From Rhizobacter sp. (lineage in GTDB: Bacteria > Pseudomonadota > Gammaproteobacteria > Burkholderiales > Burkholderiaceae_C): a stretch of DNA of 45,418 bases. The position numbers and the translations under genes were made by a program. Position 1 is the first letter of the stretch. Each line of letters begins with the position of its first letter. The stretch spans positions 1 through 45,418 of the forward strand of contig JAMLIM010000025.1 of assembly GCA_023954175.1 (NCBI GenBank), in the 5' to 3' direction. The notes beneath the pieces are model-generated. The model was not told where the DNA came from. It searched no databases and saw only the letters and a program-made list of their open reading frames with translations. This document shows, one piece after another, positions 16,496 to 24,273 of the stretch.

Positions 16496-17326
16496 TCAGC
16501 GCGATGGACGGGTCGTTGTGGGGGGTCGGACCGGCGCCGCCACGAAGGGCGTCTGGTAGAGCCAGACGCTGCGCCCATCGGCGCCCTCGAGCCGGCCTTG
16601 CGGCACCAGCGCCGGCACTTCGAACTCGAGGCTCACGAGCCAGGCGCCGTTGCGCAGTTCACTCTGTGCCTTGGCAGCGGCGCGGGCCATGCTCTCCGGG
16701 CGCTGGAAGAGGTAGACGAGGTCGTAGCCTGACCAGTCATGCGCCCAGATGTCGCCGCGCGCGACCCGCGCATCGCGGCAGCGCAGTGCGCACAGCCAGC
16801 GCAATGGCCAGCTACACTCGACACCGCTGATCGCCGCCTGGGGATACTCGCGGCGCAACTCGCGCAGCCCGGCGCCCAGGCCGCAGCCGAGGTCGACGAC
16901 CCGGGCCGCGGGCGGCAGCGACGCCACGCTTGCAAGACCGGCGAGCGCGTCTTCAGGCGTTGGAAAGAGCGGCGCATCGCGCCAGCTTCGCATCGGGTAG
17001 AGCAGCGCGAGCAGACCGAGCGGCAGCAGCCAGGCCCAGGCCGGCAGCGCGAAGGCGAAGCTCGCCGCGAGCCAGGAGAGCGGGAAGCCGGCCGCGACCA
17101 GCCGCCGCCGCCACGGCGTCGTCGCGCGCGTCGCGGCCAGTGCGGCCGCGCAACTCGCGAGCGCCACTGCAACCCATGCAGGCGTGCCGTGCGCAGTCAG
17201 CCCGAGATGGATGCCCCAGGCCGCGGCCCAGACGAGGAGCGCGGGCAGCGGCCAGGCGAGCATCGGGAAGCGCGGCGCGGACGCCGGCGCATGCGCCTGC
17301 GATGCGCGGCCGACGGCCGGTGTCAT
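16496..17326 (-). CDS. membrane-anchored SAM-dependent methyltransferase (276 aa)
   Basis: Four hydrophobic segments fill the first 110 residues (for example LPALLVWAAAWGIHLGL). They are followed by a class I methyltransferase domain with motif I VVDLGCGLGAGLREL (residues 143-157), an acidic end of strand two in SGVECSWPLRW, and DLVYLFQRPESM as motif IV-like sequence. The target is unknown. The gene starts 16 bases after the chemoreceptor stop and is probably co-transcribed with it, so modification of a chemotaxis or envelope component is possible but unproven. The N-terminal start is uncertain; residue Met22 could be used. Confidence 0.75.
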   Translation of the reverse strand: MTPAVGRASQAHAPASAPRFPMLAWPLPALLVWAAAWGIHLGLTAHGTPAWVAVALASCAAALAATRATTPWRRRLVAAGFPLSWLAASFAFALPAWAWLLPLGLLALLYPMRSWRDAPLFPTPEDALAGLASVASLPPAARVVDLGCGLGAGLRELRREYPQAAISGVECSWPLRWLCALRCRDARVARGDIWAHDWSGYDLVYLFQRPESMARAAAKAQSELRNGAWLVSLEFEVPALVPQGRLEGADGRSVWLYQTPFVAAPVRPPTTTRPSR

Positions 17327-17342
17327 GCCGTGCGCCGCAGCA

Positions 17343-18698
17343 CTAGAACTGGAACGCGAGGCGCAGGCCGCCCCAATGCCGGCCGTTGACGGTGATCGGC
17401 GCCGCGGCTTCCTTCATCAGCACGAACTGGCCGTTGCCCATGTCGCGCCGGTAGGTCTGGAGCAGGAACGGGCGCCGGTTGCGCGCCGACGCGAGACCGG
17501 TGCGGTCGTTGAAGATGCGGCGGTAGCGGCTGTTCGCGGTGTTCCACGCGAGCTCGCACGGGCGCTGCGGTTGGCAGTACTTGCGGTTGTGCGTCGGCAC
17601 GTAGCCGTTGCGGTCGACCGCGATGCAGAACACGACGCGCCCGGACAGGCCGAGCACGCGCTCCTGCACCTGCGGCAAGAGGCGATCGGTGAGATCGCAG
17701 AAGCGCGTCGTCACCTGCGCCGGGTCGGTGCCGGCGATTGGCTTGTAGTTCTCGTCGAACAGATCGGCAGTGCTGATGGTGCCGGTGCGCACCGCATCCT
17801 CGAGCAGCTTCGCGACCTGGCCCGCGGTTTCCATCGCGGCGCTGATGTAGGGCGTGTCCTCGGTCTCGATGCCGCAATCGGCCACCAGCTCGATGAGCTG
17901 CTCGGACACTTTGAGGAAGGCTTCGCTGCGCAGCATCGCGGCGTCGAGCGCGCGCGTCGTGCCATGCATCTCGCCTTCGAGCGTCGCCATCTGCGCGTTC
18001 AATCCGGCGCACACCGTGCCGCTCTGGCCGGCCGCCTCGGTGATGCGTGCGACGCCGCTGTCGACCTCGGCGAGTGCGCCGTGGAACGCGCCCTGGCGCG
18101 CCTGGCCCGGGCGCGCCTCGATCTCGCGCGCGAGCGCGGCGATGCGCTTGTCCAGGTCCCCGACGGTGCTCATGATCTGCTTCGACGAGGCCTCGACCTT
18201 GCCCGCCAGATCCTTCACCGCGTCGGCGACAACGCCGAAGCCGCGGCCGGCATCCCCTGCCCGCTTGGCTTCGACCGATGCGTTGAAGGCGACGAGCCGC
18301 GTCTGCAGCGCGATCTGGGTGATGACGCCCGCCGCGTCGGCAACGTCGCGCAGGTTGTCGACGATGCCGGCGACTTCGCGCCCCACCTCCTCGACCGCGT
18401 GCCGCGCGCGCGAGACCGCATCCAGGCTTTCGCGCGTCTCGTCGCCGATGACCTGCTGCGCGCGCGTGATCTCGTGCAGCTGGTGCGTCAGCGTTGCCAT
18501 CGCGCGCTCCTGCGAGGCGGACGCCTTCTGCGTGTCGTCGAGCAGCCCGCGCACCTCCGCCGCGTCGCGCCCCATCAGCGCGGCCTGTTTGCCGATGCTC
18601 TCGACCGCCACGCGCAGGTCGGGCTGCGCTGCTTCGGGGGGGGTCTCGGCCGGCTCGTTGGACGCCGGCCGGGCGCGCTTGAATGCTGCAAACATCAT
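17343..18698 (-). CDS. soluble methyl-accepting chemotaxis protein with C-terminal sensor domain (451 aa)
   Basis: There is no membrane segment. Residues about 25-230 form a chemoreceptor coiled coil, with the hairpin tip read as TRLVAFNASVEAKRAGDAGRGFGVVAD, which contacts CheA/CheW. The C-terminal 180 residues form a sensor module with DRNGYVPTHN, NRRIFNDRTG and a final GGRHW-like stretch (NGRHWGGLRLAF), resembling cytoplasmic Cache-like domains. Two adjacent ATGs occur; GAGG lies 4 bases before the first and 7 before the second, so the second may be used. It has its own sigma-28 type promoter at 18727-18753. Confidence 0.88.
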   Translation of the reverse strand: MMFAAFKRARPASNEPAETPPEAAQPDLRVAVESIGKQAALMGRDAAEVRGLLDDTQKASASQERAMATLTHQLHEITRAQQVIGDETRESLDAVSRARHAVEEVGREVAGIVDNLRDVADAAGVITQIALQTRLVAFNASVEAKRAGDAGRGFGVVADAVKDLAGKVEASSKQIMSTVGDLDKRIAALAREIEARPGQARQGAFHGALAEVDSGVARITEAAGQSGTVCAGLNAQMATLEGEMHGTTRALDAAMLRSEAFLKVSEQLIELVADCGIETEDTPYISAAMETAGQVAKLLEDAVRTGTISTADLFDENYKPIAGTDPAQVTTRFCDLTDRLLPQVQERVLGLSGRVVFCIAVDRNGYVPTHNRKYCQPQRPCELAWNTANSRYRRIFNDRTGLASARNRRPFLLQTYRRDMGNGQFVLMKEAAAPITVNGRHWGGLRLAFQF

Positions 18699-18726
18699 CG
18701 AACCTCGTGAGGGGAAGTCACAGGCG

Positions 18727-18753
18727 ATATCGGCAGCTGGCGGCCGATCTTCA
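18727..18753 (-). promoter_or_regulatory. sigma-28 (FliA) type promoter for the chemoreceptor gene
   Basis: On the - strand the sequence reads TGAAGATC, 11 bases, GCCGATAT. This matches the flagellar class 3 pattern (TAAAGTTT-N11-GCCGATAA) at 7 of 8 positions in the -10 box and has a good -35 core. It ends 28 bases before the start codon of the chemoreceptor gene, directly behind fliA itself. Confidence 0.7.
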
Positions 18754-18808
18754 CCGCCGATTCATGCGTGCCACGCGAAGCGCCGCCCTACGGGTGACGC
18801 AACCCGCA

Positions 18809-19522
18809 TCACCATTCGCGCAGCTTGACGCGCAGCCGGGCGATCGATTGGCTGTGCAACTGGCAGACGCGGCTTTCCGTCACCTTCAGCACGGCGGCGA
18901 TCTCCTTCAGATTCATGTCGTGCTCGTAGTACATGCTCATGACGAACTGCTCGCGCTCGGGCAGCGTCTTGATGCCGTCGACGAGGGCCTGGCGCATGCG
19001 CTGGTCGCGCAGCTGCTCGAGCGGGTTCGCCTCCTCGTCGACCACATGGCGGTCGAGGAAGTCGGCGTCGCCCTCGTCGCCCGACATGTCTTCCAGGTAG
19101 ACGAGCTGCGTGCCGCGCACCTTGCCGAGCAGCTCCTGGTAGTCGGCGAGCGAAAGGCCCATCTCCTTCGCGATCTCGCTCTCGACCGGCGTGCGTCCGA
19201 GGCGCTGCTGCAGCTTGTGCAGCGCCGCCTCGATCGAGCGCTGGTGCTTGCGCGTGCCGCGCGAGAGGTAGTCGTTGCCGCGCAACTCGTCGAGCATCGC
19301 GCCGCGGATGCGTTGCGTCGCGAAGGTCTCGAACTGCACGCCCTGCCCCGCGTCGAAGCGGCTGAGCGCGTCCGTCAGGCCGATCATGCCGACCTGGATG
19401 AGGTCGTCGATCTCGACGTTGGCCGGCAGCTTGGCGATCATCTGATGCGCCAGGCGGCGCACCAGCGGGCTGTACTGCTTGAGCATCGAGTTGACGTCGA
19501 GTTGGCCTTTGGCGGTGTACAT
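18809..19522 (-). CDS. fliA: flagellar sigma factor sigma-28 (237 aa)
   Basis: FliA directs RNA polymerase to late flagellar and chemotaxis promoters. Region 2 reads VEIDDLIQVGMIGLTDALSRFD with FETFATQRIRGAMLDELR. Region 3 holds RTPVESEIAKEMGLSLADYQ. Region 4 has LPEREQFVMSMYYEHDMNLKEIA and a HTH ending in CQLHSQSIARLR. The frame continues far upstream, but the ATG at 19522 (MYTAKGQ) lies 20 bases after the flhG-like stop and gives the normal length. It is the last flagellar gene of the flhBAFG-fliA run. Confidence 0.97.
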   Translation of the reverse strand: MYTAKGQLDVNSMLKQYSPLVRRLAHQMIAKLPANVEIDDLIQVGMIGLTDALSRFDAGQGVQFETFATQRIRGAMLDELRGNDYLSRGTRKHQRSIEAALHKLQQRLGRTPVESEIAKEMGLSLADYQELLGKVRGTQLVYLEDMSGDEGDADFLDRHVVDEEANPLEQLRDQRMRQALVDGIKTLPEREQFVMSMYYEHDMNLKEIAAVLKVTESRVCQLHSQSIARLRVKLREW

Positions 19523-19542
19523 GGAATGCGGCTCCAGGGGAT

Positions 19543-20355
19543 TCAATTCAAGGCGGGCAAGAGGTCGCCGATCGGGGCGGCACGGGCGCTGCGTGACGGG
19601 CCGGCGCCGGGCGCAGTGCGCAGCACGCCGCGCACCAGACGACGCAGTGCCGGCGGCAGGGGTTCGGTCGGACGGCAGGCGGGATCGATCAGCGCCCAGC
19701 CGTCGAGCACCGCACCGAGGAAGTTGTCGGCGCAGCTCGAGAGCTGCTCGGCGATCCGTTCGGCGCGCGGCGAATGGGGTGCGGCACCGAGCACCAGGCC
19801 GAACACCGACATGCGCGCGCGCAGCGCCAGCAGCTTCATCGCCGCGTAGGCGTGCGTCACGCTGGCCGGATGGTCGTCGGCGATCAGCAGCGGGCGCGGG
19901 TAGGACGTGATCGTCTGGCGCGCGAACATGCGCGAGAGTTCGCTCGCCGCGGCGTGCACGAGCACGACGTCGGCGCGCGGCGCGGCCTCGACGATGGCCT
20001 GCAGAAAGGGTGCCGTCGAGCCCTGGGCATCGACATGGCGCAGCGGCAGCGTGCGCGCCGCCAGGTAGCTCAACTCGGGCGACAGCGTCTCGATGCACTC
20101 GGCAAGGCCCATCACCGACAGCTCGTCCGGCGCGGGCGCACGCTCGCAGGCATCGACGAGCAGCGTCTTCGCGCCCTCGTCGGCGAATGCGCTGCACAGC
20201 CGCTCGAGCAACGCGCCCGAGAACGCGACGTGCGGGTTCGAGACCAGCGGCACGAGCCGCACGCCCCCCTGCGCGAACAACCGCCGCAGGCCGTGCGCCT
20301 GATCGGGCGGCGTCGGCGCGGCGCTTGCGTGCATCGGCTTGCGCGGGCTGTTCAT
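19543..20355 (-). CDS. flhG: FlhG/FleN-like MinD-family protein lacking the P-loop (270 aa)
   Basis: The position between flhF and fliA is that of flhG, the MinD-type ATPase that limits flagellar number. The fold pattern is partly visible (KTLLVDACERAP at the second strand, ADVVLVHAAA, then SVFGLVLGAAP). The deviant Walker A, KGGVGK, expected near residue 35-45, is replaced by PLVSNPHVAFSGALLERL, which has no Lys or Gly loop. It can therefore hardly bind ATP in the usual way. It starts 29 bases after the flhF stop. Symbol by synteny; function may be altered. Confidence 0.75.
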   Translation of the reverse strand: MNSPRKPMHASAAPTPPDQAHGLRRLFAQGGVRLVPLVSNPHVAFSGALLERLCSAFADEGAKTLLVDACERAPAPDELSVMGLAECIETLSPELSYLAARTLPLRHVDAQGSTAPFLQAIVEAAPRADVVLVHAAASELSRMFARQTITSYPRPLLIADDHPASVTHAYAAMKLLALRARMSVFGLVLGAAPHSPRAERIAEQLSSCADNFLGAVLDGWALIDPACRPTEPLPPALRRLVRGVLRTAPGAGPSRSARAAPIGDLLPALN

Positions 20356-20384
20356 CGGGGTCGTCGGGTCGGGCCGCGCTGCGC

Positions 20385-22085
20385 TCAGGCAGCGAAGGCG
20401 CTTGCCGCGCGCACCGCGCCGCGCTGCGGGCCGGCGAACACGAGGCTGACCTCGTCCGCCTCGAGCCGGTAGGCAGCGCCGGTCAGCGCGCGCAACGCGC
20501 GGTGCACGAGCGCATGGCTCGAGAGGCGGTGCCAGTCCTCGGGCACGCGCTGGCCGTTGGCGACACCGACGATCTTGAGCTTGTGGCGGATCATGGCGTC
20601 GAGCGCCGGGCCGAGCTTGACGGCCTCGTCGAGCTTGGAGAGGACGACGCCCTCGCAGCTCGACGCGCGATAGGCGTGCAGCACGTCCTCGATCGTCTCG
20701 CCCTGCGCGCTCGCGTTGACGACGAGCAGGCGCTTGACGCTGCGGTGCGCAAGCATGTCGAGCAGCTCGCGCGTGCGCGCATCGCGCTGCGCCATGCCGG
20801 CGGTGTCGATCAGCACCATCTTCTTCGCCGACAGCAGGTCGAGCAGGTCCTCGAGCGAGCTGCGGTCGTGTGCGGTGTGCACCGGCACGCCGAGGATGCG
20901 GCCATACGCGCGCAACTGTTCGTGCGCGGCGACCCGATAGGCGTCGAGCGTGATCAGGCCGAGTTGCGCCGCGCCATGCTTGGTCGCGAACGCGGCGGCG
21001 AGCTTGGCGGTGGTCGTCGTCTTGCCGACGCCGGTCGCGCCGACGAGGGCGAACACGCCGCCCTGGTCCTCGAGCGCGCTGTCGGCCTCGCCCGTCAGCA
21101 GGTTGCGTTCGAGCACGCCCTCGGCCCAGGCGGCGTCATCCGTCACATCGGCGGGCAGACCGGCCGAAAGCTTGCGGATCAGCGCCGGCGAGAAGCCGCC
21201 GTCGAGCAGGCGCTGTGCCAGGCGCGCCTGCGCCGGCTGGCGCTGGAGCTTTTCCATGAACGCGAGGGCTCCGAAGCGCTCCTCGATCAGGCCCTTCATC
21301 GCGCGGATTTCATCGAGCACGTCGTGCCGCTCGCGGCGGGCCGGCGCAACGCCGTCGTCGGCGAGCGCCGGTGCGTCGTCCCAGCGCGCTTCGGCCTCGC
21401 GGCGCGGCGCCGGCGCGGGGACCGCCTCGCGCAGCACCGGGGGCTCGCGCAGTGCGGTCACCGACTCGGGTGCGGGCACGGATGCGGATGCGGGTGCGGG
21501 TGCGGCTGGCATCGCGGCCCGGGTCGCCGCGGCCTCGGCGGGCGTTCCGGCCTCGCGCGGCGTGCCGTTCGCCGGTTGTGGCTGCGCACCGTCGGCCGCG
21601 ATCACCGCCTGGCGGCGGCGCAGCATGCGTTCACGCACATAGTCCTGGAACGACAGCGTGCTCATCGTCAGGCGCGCAACGTCGGCCTCGACCGGCACGT
21701 TCTCGTCGAGCGTCGGCTCGATGCGCTCGCGCGGCGCCCGGGCCTCGGCGCCACGCGAAGCCGGCTTGACCGCGGCAGCGGCCTTGGCCGGCCGGGGCGC
21801 TTGCGCCTCCGGCGTGCTCGCCGCTTGCGGTGCCGCCGTGCGCGACGTCACGGGCGGCGTCGTGGGTGGCGTCATCGTTGCCGCCGCCGTGGCAACCTGT
21901 TCGGTCGCGGCAGCGCCCGGCGCGTTGCGCGCGAGGTGGTCGAGCGCACCTTGCGCCATCGCGAGCACCTCGATGCCCTCGGCGCAGGGCTTGGTCGACA
22001 GCACGACGGCGTCGACGCCGAGCGCCTCGCGCACGAGCTTGAGCGCATCGCGCGAATTGCGCGCCGTATAGCGTTTGACGTTCAT
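20385..22085 (-). CDS. flhF: flagellar SRP-type GTPase FlhF (566 aa)
   Basis: FlhF sets the position of polar flagella and is a signal-recognition-particle GTPase. The N-terminal basic domain starts MNVKRYTARNSRDALKLVREALG. A long Pro/Ala-rich linker (about residues 70-260) includes a simple-repeat stretch. The NG domain has the P-loop GATGVGKT at 349-356, followed by TTTAKLAA, then LITLDAYRVAAHEQL, IDTAGMAQRD and the specificity motif LSKLDE. GGAGG precedes the ATG. The ATG overlaps the stop of a 36-codon ORF (ATGA). Presence of FlhF suggests polar flagella. Confidence 0.96.
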   Translation of the reverse strand: MNVKRYTARNSRDALKLVREALGVDAVVLSTKPCAEGIEVLAMAQGALDHLARNAPGAAATEQVATAAATMTPPTTPPVTSRTAAPQAASTPEAQAPRPAKAAAAVKPASRGAEARAPRERIEPTLDENVPVEADVARLTMSTLSFQDYVRERMLRRRQAVIAADGAQPQPANGTPREAGTPAEAAATRAAMPAAPAPASASVPAPESVTALREPPVLREAVPAPAPRREAEARWDDAPALADDGVAPARRERHDVLDEIRAMKGLIEERFGALAFMEKLQRQPAQARLAQRLLDGGFSPALIRKLSAGLPADVTDDAAWAEGVLERNLLTGEADSALEDQGGVFALVGATGVGKTTTTAKLAAAFATKHGAAQLGLITLDAYRVAAHEQLRAYGRILGVPVHTAHDRSSLEDLLDLLSAKKMVLIDTAGMAQRDARTRELLDMLAHRSVKRLLVVNASAQGETIEDVLHAYRASSCEGVVLSKLDEAVKLGPALDAMIRHKLKIVGVANGQRVPEDWHRLSSHALVHRALRALTGAAYRLEADEVSLVFAGPQRGAVRAASAFAA

Positions 22086-22192
22086 TGACTGCCTCCGCAA
22101 ACCCAATTCATGGTCTTCCCGTTGAACGCAACGCCATGTCGATCGCCTGCAACGCCGACTTGCAACGCATGCATCACGCGCTCGTTGTTCAT
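22082..22192 (-). CDS. 36-codon ORF joining flhA and flhF through two ATGA overlaps
   Basis: The ATG at 22192 overlaps the flhA stop (ATGA), and the TGA at 22084-22082 overlaps the flhF ATG (ATGA). The peptide begins MNNERVMHALQVGVAGD and ends in NWVCGGSQ; I recognise no family. It may be a small protein, or a leader read only to couple flhF translation to flhA. Chance is possible with 111 bases, but both junctions have the form used by real neighbouring genes. The flhF ribosome site lies within its last codons. Confidence 0.4.
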   Translation of the reverse strand: MNNERVMHALQVGVAGDRHGVAFNGKTMNWVCGGSQ

Positions 22193-24273
22193 GCGCCGGC
22201 TCCGATCACCGAGCCGATGCGGATCGAATGCGTCTCCGGGATCTCGCTGTGGCTGAGCACGCGCAGGCGCGGCGCGGCGCGCTTGAGCAAGCGCGCCATC
22301 GGCACCCGGATCGCGTCGGGCACCAGCAGGCACGCAGGCAGGCCGAGGTCTTCCTGGCGCTTGGCCGACGCCGCGGCGCTGCGCGACAGGGTGTCGGCCA
22401 CGCCCGGGTCGAGCGCTGCGCCATGCGGCGAGTTGAGCGCCTGCGACACCATGCGCTCGAGTTCGGGCTCGAGCGCGATGACGTCGAGCTCCTTCGTCGG
22501 GCCGTAGATCTGCTGCACGATGGCCGGCGCCAGGTTCACGCGGATGCGGCGTGCCAGCTCGGCCGGGTCGGTCACGATCGCGGCGTGTTCGGCCAGGCTC
22601 TCGACGATCGAGCGCATGTCGCGGATGTGCACGCCTTCTTCGAGCAGCAGTTGCAGGATCTTCTGAAGGCTCGCGATTCCGACCATCTTGGGCACCACGT
22701 CCTCGATCAGTTTGGGCGCCAGCCGCGTCACGTGATCGACGAGTTGCTGGGTTTCCACGCGGCCGAGCAATCGCGCGGCCTGCAGTTGCATCAAGTGTGA
22801 AAGATGGGTGGCGACGACGGTCGCGCAATCAACGACCGTAAATCCGCTCATTTGGGCGGCCTCTCGCTGGCGTTCCTCGATCCACACTGCCGGCAGGCCG
22901 AACGCGGGGTCGGTCGTCGCAGTGCCGATCAGCGGCTGCGTTGCGCCGCCCGGGTTGATCGCGAGCAGCATGCCGGGGAAGGCCTCGCCCTCGCCGACGA
23001 TCGCGCCGCGCAAGGTCAGGCGGTACGCGCTCGGCTTCAACTCGAGGTTGTCGCGGATGTGGACCGGCGGCGGCAGGAAGCCGACCTCCTGCGCGAACTT
23101 GCGGCGCACGCCCTTGATGCGCGCGAGCAGGTCGCCCTGGCGCTCCTTGTCGACGAGCGCGATCAGCCGGTAGCCGACCTCCAGCCCCAGCGTGTCGACC
23201 GGGCGCAGGTCTTCCCAGCTCGCCTCGGCGTTGGCGTCGGGCATCGGCTCGGGCGCCGGCGGCGCGTCTTTCGCGCGCTTGTTGCGCCGGTGCATCCACT
23301 GCGACAACGCGGCGAGCGCAGCCGCGATCAACAGGAAGACGAGGTGCGGCATGCCGGGGATGACGCCGAGCAGGCCGATGACGCCGGCCGTGATCGCGAA
23401 TGCGCGCGGCGAATCGAACAACTGGCGCGCCACCTGGCCGCCGATGTCGTGGTCCTTGCCGACACGCGAGACGACCATCGCCGCCGCGACCGAGATCAGC
23501 AGCGCCGGGATCTGCGCGACGAGCGCATCGCCGACCGCGAGCAGCACGTAGCTGTTGGCTGCGTCCGAGGCCGAAAGGTCGTGCTGCGCGACGCCGATCA
23601 CGAAGCCGCCGACGATGTTGATGACGAGGATCAGCAGGCCCGCCATCGCGTCGCCGCGCACGTACTTGCTCGCGCCGTCCATCGAGCCGAAGAACTCCGC
23701 CTCCTCGCCGACTTCGGCGCGCCGGCGCTTGGCCTCCTTCTCGTCGATCAGTCCGGCGTTGAGGTCGGCATCGATCGCCATCTGCTTGCCCGGCATCGCG
23801 TCCAGCGTGAAGCGCGCGCCGACCTCGGCGATGCGTTCGGCGCCCTTGGTGACGACGATGAAGTTGATGACGACGAGGATCGAGAAGACGATCAGACCGA
23901 CGGCGAAGTTGCCGCCGATCAGGAAGTGCCCGAACGACTCGATCACCTTGCCCGCTGCCGCCGTGCCGGTGTGCCCTTCGAGCAGCACGACACGCGTCGA
24001 GGCGACGTTGAGCGACAGCCGCAGCAGCGTCGTCAGCAGGATGACGGCCGGGAACGCCGAGAAGTCGAGCGGCTTGATCATGTAGGCCGCCATCAGCATC
24101 ACCATCAGCGCCATCGCGATGTTGAAGGTGAACAGCATGTCGAGCGCGAACGGCGGCAGCGGCAGCACCATCATCGAGAGCACGAGGATGATGAAGATCG
24201 GCGCCACCAGCGCCTTGATCGCGGCAGCGTTCGGGCCGAGCCAGGCTTGCAGGCGTTGCATCAGGAAGTTCAT
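22189..24273 (-). CDS. flhA: flagellar type III export gate protein FlhA (694 aa)
   Basis: FlhA forms the nonameric ring of the flagellar export gate. The N-terminal half has about eight membrane helices, the loop signature LLRLSLNVASTRVVLL at 83-98, and the conserved RFTLDAMPGKQM at 154-165. The C-terminal cytoplasmic half (from about 330) carries the chaperone-docking domain with GYRLIALVD, RRKFAQEVGFLPPPVHIRDN and LVPDAIRVPM. Length is typical. The start overlaps the flhB stop (ATGA). Confidence 0.97.
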   Translation of the reverse strand: MNFLMQRLQAWLGPNAAAIKALVAPIFIILVLSMMVLPLPPFALDMLFTFNIAMALMVMLMAAYMIKPLDFSAFPAVILLTTLLRLSLNVASTRVVLLEGHTGTAAAGKVIESFGHFLIGGNFAVGLIVFSILVVINFIVVTKGAERIAEVGARFTLDAMPGKQMAIDADLNAGLIDEKEAKRRRAEVGEEAEFFGSMDGASKYVRGDAMAGLLILVINIVGGFVIGVAQHDLSASDAANSYVLLAVGDALVAQIPALLISVAAAMVVSRVGKDHDIGGQVARQLFDSPRAFAITAGVIGLLGVIPGMPHLVFLLIAAALAALSQWMHRRNKRAKDAPPAPEPMPDANAEASWEDLRPVDTLGLEVGYRLIALVDKERQGDLLARIKGVRRKFAQEVGFLPPPVHIRDNLELKPSAYRLTLRGAIVGEGEAFPGMLLAINPGGATQPLIGTATTDPAFGLPAVWIEERQREAAQMSGFTVVDCATVVATHLSHLMQLQAARLLGRVETQQLVDHVTRLAPKLIEDVVPKMVGIASLQKILQLLLEEGVHIRDMRSIVESLAEHAAIVTDPAELARRIRVNLAPAIVQQIYGPTKELDVIALEPELERMVSQALNSPHGAALDPGVADTLSRSAAASAKRQEDLGLPACLLVPDAIRVPMARLLKRAAPRLRVLSHSEIPETHSIRIGSVIGAGA

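Noticed and set aside
21466-21506. Simple hexamer-like repeat inside flhF (GGTGCG/GATGCG units)
   Set aside because: It encodes the Pro/Ala linker between the FlhF domains; variable linkers with such repeats are usual and no other role is supported.
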